Assembly (NCBI GenBank): GCA_002118135.1
Contig: BDIU01000324.1
Location: 186,001 to 250,000, forward strand
Reading direction: 5' to 3'
Length of the DNA: 64,000 nt
Source of the DNA: Trebouxia sp. TZW2008
Lineage: Eukaryota; Chlorophyta; Trebouxiophyceae; Trebouxiales; Trebouxiaceae
This document shows, piece by piece, positions 59,801 to 64,000 of this stretch. Under the pieces are notes generated by a model. It ran no database searches, was not told the DNA's origin, and worked only from the letters and a program-made list of their open reading frames with translations. The first letter of the stretch is position 1, and every line of letters starts with the position of its first letter. The position numbers were made by a program, and so were the translations under genes.

Positions 59801-60336
59801 TAAAAGAGTTTGCGACAATAAGTCATTGTTAAGGCTTGTCAATACTTTGACGCTGTATATCATGCAGATAACATGATCATTCGGTCCTCTGAGGATGCAT
59901 TTGCGTTTCTGTGCATGTCAGCTGTTGGTGGCCTTAAGCAGTTTTGATTTGCTGATGATCAGGCACCTGCAATTGCTTGCCTAGTTCTGCTTAGTAATGC
60001 GACCTTCTTTTGTGTGCAAACTTGTTTAAGAGGGCTATGGTATGCCATGACATCCTCTCAGAACCATAACCCTGATGCCACCCAGACATCACTGCTTGAA
60101 AAATGATTTTTGTCTCAGCATTGCATATCAAGCAACAGTGCGGCTGCTTTCTGTGTGTGCTTTGTTTGACCATAGATTTGGCAGGAAAACAAGAGCTGGT
60201 GTCGTTCGAAGCATCTGTGTTGTGTGGCAGGCAAGCGCGGCAGGAGCTCAAAGCTCTCAAAGAGTCAGAGGCAATGTTTGATGAGCAGTACTCTGATATT
60301 CCAAATGGCAATGGTGAAATCGAAGGACTTCTGTGA
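53809..60336 (+). CDS. TOC64: TOC64/OEP64-like chloroplast outer-envelope receptor
   Basis: TOC64 sits in the outer envelope, where its TPR domain docks Hsp90/Hsp70-bound preproteins and its amidase-like domain is inactive. Exon 1 (53809-54251) has a basic/Pro-rich leader and one membrane helix (IFVACLIAGAAVATACVGYW) followed by RRRQRRRH. The amidase domain includes VIQQAIAAGATCIGRTNTKE, RSNPAEPGAIVGITASSAAI, ADFALTTDHLSGAR, CCGLHAFRPTRDAISKEGVQ and GFLIIPTLPGPP. The usual GGSSSGS is GITASSA, and the nucleophile Ser is Gly (TDHLSGAR), as expected for Toc64. The C terminus has TPR motifs: AERYKAKANEAFKAGDFDGA, NPVYFSNRAMAYLK, MQFEQAKEDCDSALNL and LRRGTAWLGLQDIDNARKDF. The stop is at 60336. Several exons have decayed tandem copies beside them. 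The amidase region 55800-56900 is only partly resolved. Confidence 0.9.
54588..54813 (+). repeat. Tandem duplication of a TOC64 amidase exon segment
   Basis: A block beginning CCACATGC(A/T)TAGG starts at 54588 and again at 54741, a 153-bp period. Both read GRTNT(K/E)EAALGYG and continue with SHLL. The first copy is continuous with the preceding amidase exon and is likely the working one. The second has no open upstream context and ends in a stop-rich stretch. Confidence 0.8.
54850..55095 (+). repeat. CTCATGAC-based minisatellite in a TOC64 intron
   Basis: About a dozen imperfect copies of TCTCATGACA or CTCATGCCAT spaced 10-25 bp occur between two TOC64 exons. All frames across it are low complexity. 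The array lies directly after the duplicated amidase segment. Confidence 0.75.
57906..58100 (+). repeat. Tandem duplication of a TOC64 exon start
   Basis: The block TGATGTGCCAAAGGGTGTC, then TTCAG and GTGACAATG, starts at 57906 and 58038 (period 132). The second copy opens a long exon (VTMPVEMPGQQLTSVSILG). The first has the same start (VTMEVEMPGQQL) but soon meets a stop, so it is a pseudo-exon with a still intact acceptor. Confidence 0.85.
59261..59555 (+). repeat. Tandem duplication of a TOC64 TPR exon with its acceptor
   Basis: About 145 bp starting TGGCCA(G/A)AAGTGTTGTGTTT repeats with a period of about 150. Both copies include a GGCAG/CTGCAG acceptor and VMQFEQAKE(G/D)CDSALNL. The second copy (exon from about 59504) runs on into the TPR; the first reads LLAFGQKCC after SALN, so it would break the repeat. 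Confidence 0.85.
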
Positions 60337-60879
60337 GCCTCAGTGCAACTTCCCTGCTGGAGAGGTATCAAGTTGACAAAGTGTTGCTGATGTCCTTCCC
60401 CAACATTTACAGATTCGAATTCAGAAACCATATTGGAAAGCTGCCGCTGCGTTCAAACTGATGCAATTGCAGCACATGTTTTGCCGTGAGTGAGCAGGTG
60501 CTTGAAGCTTACTGTGCAGCTTGCAGGGCTTTGTTGCAGTCACTTGCTGACATCTGCTTGCAAACTAGCAAGCCGCAATGAGTTGTGATGCCGTCAGCCA
60601 GCAGTTGCAGTTGTCACTGACTCGATGCAGACACGCGATGCGCTTGCGTGACGCTGGCCGTGCAAGTCACAAGATTGTTTGACTTTGACAGCTGCGCCTG
60701 CAAACAGCAAGCTCCCGCAAGGACTCCGGCGGCATTACATTTCCCAATTGCGTGACATTGCCGCTGGCCGGATTTGTACTGACCTGCCAATTCTAGCTTA
60801 GTTCTGGAACCAGACGATCTGGCTGTGAATCACTTAGCTGGTTAAGGGACAGTTGCTTCCGCTCAATGCTCGTGGGGAC
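60337..60879. other. Intergenic region between TOC64 and importin-9
   Basis: This 543-bp tandem-gene spacer shows no domain-bearing frame. An open frame on the minus strand overlaps importin-9 exon 1 (60793-61404) and is antisense shadow. It should contain the TOC64 3' UTR and the importin-9 promoter. Confidence 0.55.
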
Positions 60880-63800
60880 ATGAGCAGCAACATCTCTCGC
60901 AGAGCCCTGTCGGAGACGCAGCTGCACAACATGGACAGAGCCAATGACGCCAGCACAGCGATGATCAAATTGCTCAATTCGCTGCTTAGCACTGACGCAA
61001 CTGAACGATCGTCTGGCGAATCCAGCCTTGCAGAAGCTGCCAAACAGACTGGCTTTGGTGCGGCGCTCGTGCAAACTATAATGCAGCAGCACTTCCCAGA
61101 GGGCACGCGACAGTTGGCAGCAGTACTGTTGAAGCGCCATGTCAAGGAGCACTGGGCTGAGGAGAGCAAACACTTCAAACAGCCAGTTGTCAGTGACAGT
61201 GAGAAGTCCTCCATCAGAAATCAGCTGCCTCAAGGTCTGGCAGACACACTCCCAAAAATCAGGATCGCTGTCAGCATGGCTATAGCGGGAATTGCAAAGT
61301 GGGATCTGCCAGACGCATGGCCAGGCTTGCTCAATCTGCTGATGCAGGCTCTCACAACAAAGGCCAACCAAAATCTGGGTGAGCAAGATTGTCAGTGCAT
61401 GCACAACTGACCATTGGATTGATTTTTCTGGTTGTCAACGAGCACAACTCTGTCTGCAGTGGATGGAGGCGTGCGCTGCTTGGCCCTCCTTGCAGATGAG
61501 CTTGGAGAAGAGCAAGTCATGCAGGTCTGCTATCCTTCTGACCCAATCATGCCCGTCATCCCTATCACAGCAGGAGATATTGGCATGTTGCACAACATGT
61601 ATGCATGCACGCCTGCCAAGCTCCTGGCATAAACCCCCTTCAACTCCACATTATGAAACTTGTTTCATGTCCTGCAGTTTTGCACTGGAACTTCGTTTGC
61701 CACAGAATTTGACATGAGCACTGCGCATGATGCAGGCTGTTCCTGTGCTGCTTCCAGAGCTGCTCAGCATTGTCAAGGGTGACCAACAGTATGCGCCTGC
61801 AATACAACGGAGGGCTTACATGATTGTGCACAGCATTGTGAGCATGCTGAGCAACCTGTCAGGGGCAGAGCTCAGACAAGTCAATGGTATACTGGCACCA
61901 TTGCTGCCCCCTTGGCTTGAGCAAATCAGCAGAGTACTGGTGTCTGTACCGACACAACAGGTCTGAAGCCACCTCTACCATTACAGCTTTACTCTGACAT
62001 TGATTTGTGCTCTGTCTGTCACAGAAACTGGTTCACCTGTGACTGCACAGATGCTGCATGCAATTTGTGTCAACAAGTCGAGACCTGTTTGTTCCAGGGA
62101 TCAGAAAGACAGTGCAGCAGATGTTTTGCCAGTCATAGAGTTGTATCAACATATATGCATACAAGGTAAACCCGCCAGCATCTGCATGAGGCATAAAAAG
62201 GTGTAGCTCCGTGCATACCTGTCATTGCACAGCTTGCTTGTTGAAAGGTCATTGTCATGTCGACGTGAACGTCAGATTACACACTTTGACAATGCAGGAT
62301 GCAGAGAGCTGGGGTCTGAAGCTGGAGGCTCTGAAGTTGGTGCAGATCTTGGTGCAGTACTTCAGCAAGTATGTGGGGCCTCACCTGGCCCCTGTGATGA
62401 AGTCTGCCTGGCAGCTCTTTGTCACCAGCGTACCTGTTTACCAAGAGCTGGTCATCAACAACTGCCCTGACGTCGATGCAGAACAGGCAAGTGCAGCTTG
62501 AAATTCTTATGCGCATCTGGTCATTTTGCTTACATGGAACGCTGACGCATCGCTCACTCATAATCCGCCTACTCACCACTACCGACTACGAGGAACATAA
62601 ACAAACAAAGCAGATGTGACAATTACCGGCAGTATGCAATGACACCTCTGCAGAAGTGTAGAAGAGTCAACAAACGACAAAACAAGCTGTCGCTGCTGCT
62701 GGCTGCTGTGCTGAACGAGCTGAGCTAATGCTGTCAGATGCAACTGCGCAATCTGAGTCGTAGTTGGAGTTGGAGGCAAAAGCCGGTCTTAAGGTCTGCA
62801 GACACATGCAGAGCGCATCAGGCCCCACAATCAATAGACCTGGCGCCAGACAAGTACATGCTGGCGTACACAGCACTGCCCATCTCGTTGTTGTGTTGTG
62901 CAGCAAAGTTTCCAAATTGCTCCAATTGCAGCTCCTGCAGAATACTCATATAGGCTGTACATGCAAAGTGCAAGACAAAATTTGTGCCACACACACCTAG
63001 CCCTCTTGCTGGAACGTGTGATCATTGTTATTGTTATTATGTCAAGTGCCTGGCGTATTATGCACACTGCATGACTGACATTCTTCTGCCGCCCAAAATG
63101 AAGCCACACTGACCCTGCACTGAACAGGCAGATGAGGAGGGGGACAGCATGAACTTTGAGAGCCTGATGAGTCAGCTGTTCGAGGTGCTGATCACCATGG
63201 TGGGCAGCCAGCGCCATTCAGCCTTCATGCAGCCTGTGGTCCCAGACCTCATCTACCACACAATAGGTATGCTTTCCTTCATCACCTTGCCATGCGTAAC
63301 TAGTCTGCATGCACAAGTCCATAAACACATTTATTCAGCAAGGCATCTCCTAAAAGCATCACTGCTGAGCAGCACAAGGGAGTTGGCATTTGGGCCAGTG
63401 CATGGCCTAGCTCTGCAAGTCACATTGCATAACACTTGCTCTATGCAGGCCTGCACCCTGCAGCTGTAACATGTATGTCCTGCCTCCCAAACTGGCCCAC
63501 AGGCAATCAGCATTACACAACTACCATGGACCACCTCTTATGCCAAGCCTTGTGATGCTTCAAAGCCAAACTGTAGTCCACCATATGTGTGTCTCAGCCA
63601 AATCGTCCAAGAAAACACCTATGCCCTCTGGCATTCAAAAGCAACATTGCAGATATGACAAGTGCACGCAGCTTGCAGTGCAACAGGAGTGCTGTACTGT
63701 CTCAGTACTCCTGATGTTGATGTTCCAGGACCTTGACGTCCTTGTTCCTCAAGATTCTGTCATCCTCTTTCATGAAGGAGCTTTTCATGTTTCTTTGTCA

Positions 63801-64000
63801 GCTCCTGTTGAGTTGTTGTCCTTCTTTTTCACACTCACTGGTGATGATATTGTGATGCTGCAAGGTACATTCAGATGACCCAGGAGCAGGTGGAGGAGTG
63901 GAGCAATAGCCGTGACCAGTATGTGTGGCTGACCAGGAGGAAGAAACCTTTCGTTGCAAGCAATGGAACTATTGTGCGGTCTCAGCTTTCATGATGATGT
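60880..64000 (+). CDS. IPO9: Importin-9 (karyopherin beta), 3' end outside the window
   Basis: Importin-9 carries histones, ribosomal proteins and actin into the nucleus with Ran. The ATG at 60880 starts MSSNISRRALSETQ; the upstream in-frame codon at 60853 is TTG and is not used. Exons 60880-61378, 61460-61524, 61736-61960, 62298-62486 and 63128-63266 close in phase. N-terminal HEAT repeats show ERSSGESSLAEAA, RQLAAVLLKRHVKEHW and IAVSMAIAGIAKWDLPDAWP. Later segments are VDGGVRCLALLADELG, AVPVLLPELLSIVKGD and ESWGLKLEALKLVQILVQYF. The intron after 62486 has a perfect-consensus GC donor (GCAAGT). The last visible exon (after about 63866) encodes YIQMTQEQVEEW, as in importin-9, but its junction with 63266 does not close in phase with canonical sites. 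Confidence 0.9.
62535..62619 (+). repeat. Dispersed repeat A, copy 2 (importin-9 intron)
   Basis: This copy matches 15027-15110 read on the other strand. The plus-strand translation contains SLIIRLLTTTDYEEHKQTKQM-like sequence and ends at TGA. It lies in the importin-9 intron that begins with the GC donor at 62487. Confidence 0.65.

Noticed and set aside
60793..61404. 203-codon minus-strand open frame
   Set aside because: It lies antisense to importin-9 exon 1, whose sense frame is clearly conserved; the antisense peptide shows no domain.
1..64000. tRNA, snRNA, rRNA genes and CRISPR arrays
   Set aside because: I scanned by eye for T-loop GGTTCRA motifs, snRNA cores and regular short repeats with unique spacers. 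None was convincing; the 28850 and 54850 arrays are degenerate minisatellites, and the rRNA-like piece at 47045 is only 40 bases.

Overview
The window is nuclear DNA from a green-lineage eukaryote, most likely a chlorophyte alga, possibly trebouxiophyte-like. The genes are split by many short introns, mostly ending in TGCAG. They encode eukaryotic housekeeping proteins plus plant-type plastid proteins: TGD4, PYRR with its fused NADAR domain, TOC64 and a vacuolar processing enzyme. Base composition is mid-GC, with a visible excess of TGCA and GCATGC words. The genus cannot be fixed from the sequence alone.

Layout: RNA polymerase II largest subunit, N-terminal two thirds (1-6479, -, runs off the left edge); TGD4-like plastid lipid-transfer protein (6999-12864, +); replication factor C subunit 3 (13704-16237, +); ZNHIT2-type zinc-finger protein (16574-19080, -); patatin-like lipase with a C-terminal membrane segment (19118-21641, +); tubulin-folding cofactor B (22426-23720, -); large Q/P-rich GYF-domain protein (24040-32966, +); triose-phosphate-translocator-family transporter (33427-35088, -); RNase P subunit RPP14 (35188-35731, -); SPF27/BCAS2 splicing factor (36911-38001, +); class I fructose-bisphosphate aldolase (38548-41104, -); P-loop kinase-like protein (41507-42336, +); ubiquitin-like-domain protein (43108-43815, -); legumain/vacuolar processing enzyme (44286-48185, -); riboflavin reductase PYRR-NADAR (49039-53412, -); TOC64/OEP64 (53809-60336, +); importin-9 (60880 to beyond the right edge, +).

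Many genes are head-to-head pairs with short shared upstream regions: RPB1/TGD4, TBCB/GYF, RPP14/SPF27, FBA/kinase and PYRR/TOC64. RPP14 and the downstream transporter lie about 100 bp apart on one strand. Three genes serve the plastid (TGD4, PYRR, TOC64). The rest are general functions: transcription, splicing, tRNA processing, replication, tubulin folding, nuclear import and proteolysis.

Three unusual themes stand out. First, GC-AG introns: 9 of 43 introns that I resolved by reading frame and protein homology have a GC donor, far above the usual one percent or so. Second, repeated tandem duplications of exon edges, leaving decayed pseudo-exons beside the working exon in TGD4, ZNHIT2, the GYF gene and TOC64, plus an intronic array whose units each carry a copy of the neighbouring 5' splice site. 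Third, an RPB1 with a conserved catalytic core but almost none of the usual zinc ligands in its N-terminal clamp. There are also an organelle-type 23S rRNA scrap in a legumain intron and two short dispersed repeat families. I saw no CRISPR array, tRNA gene or intact transposon.
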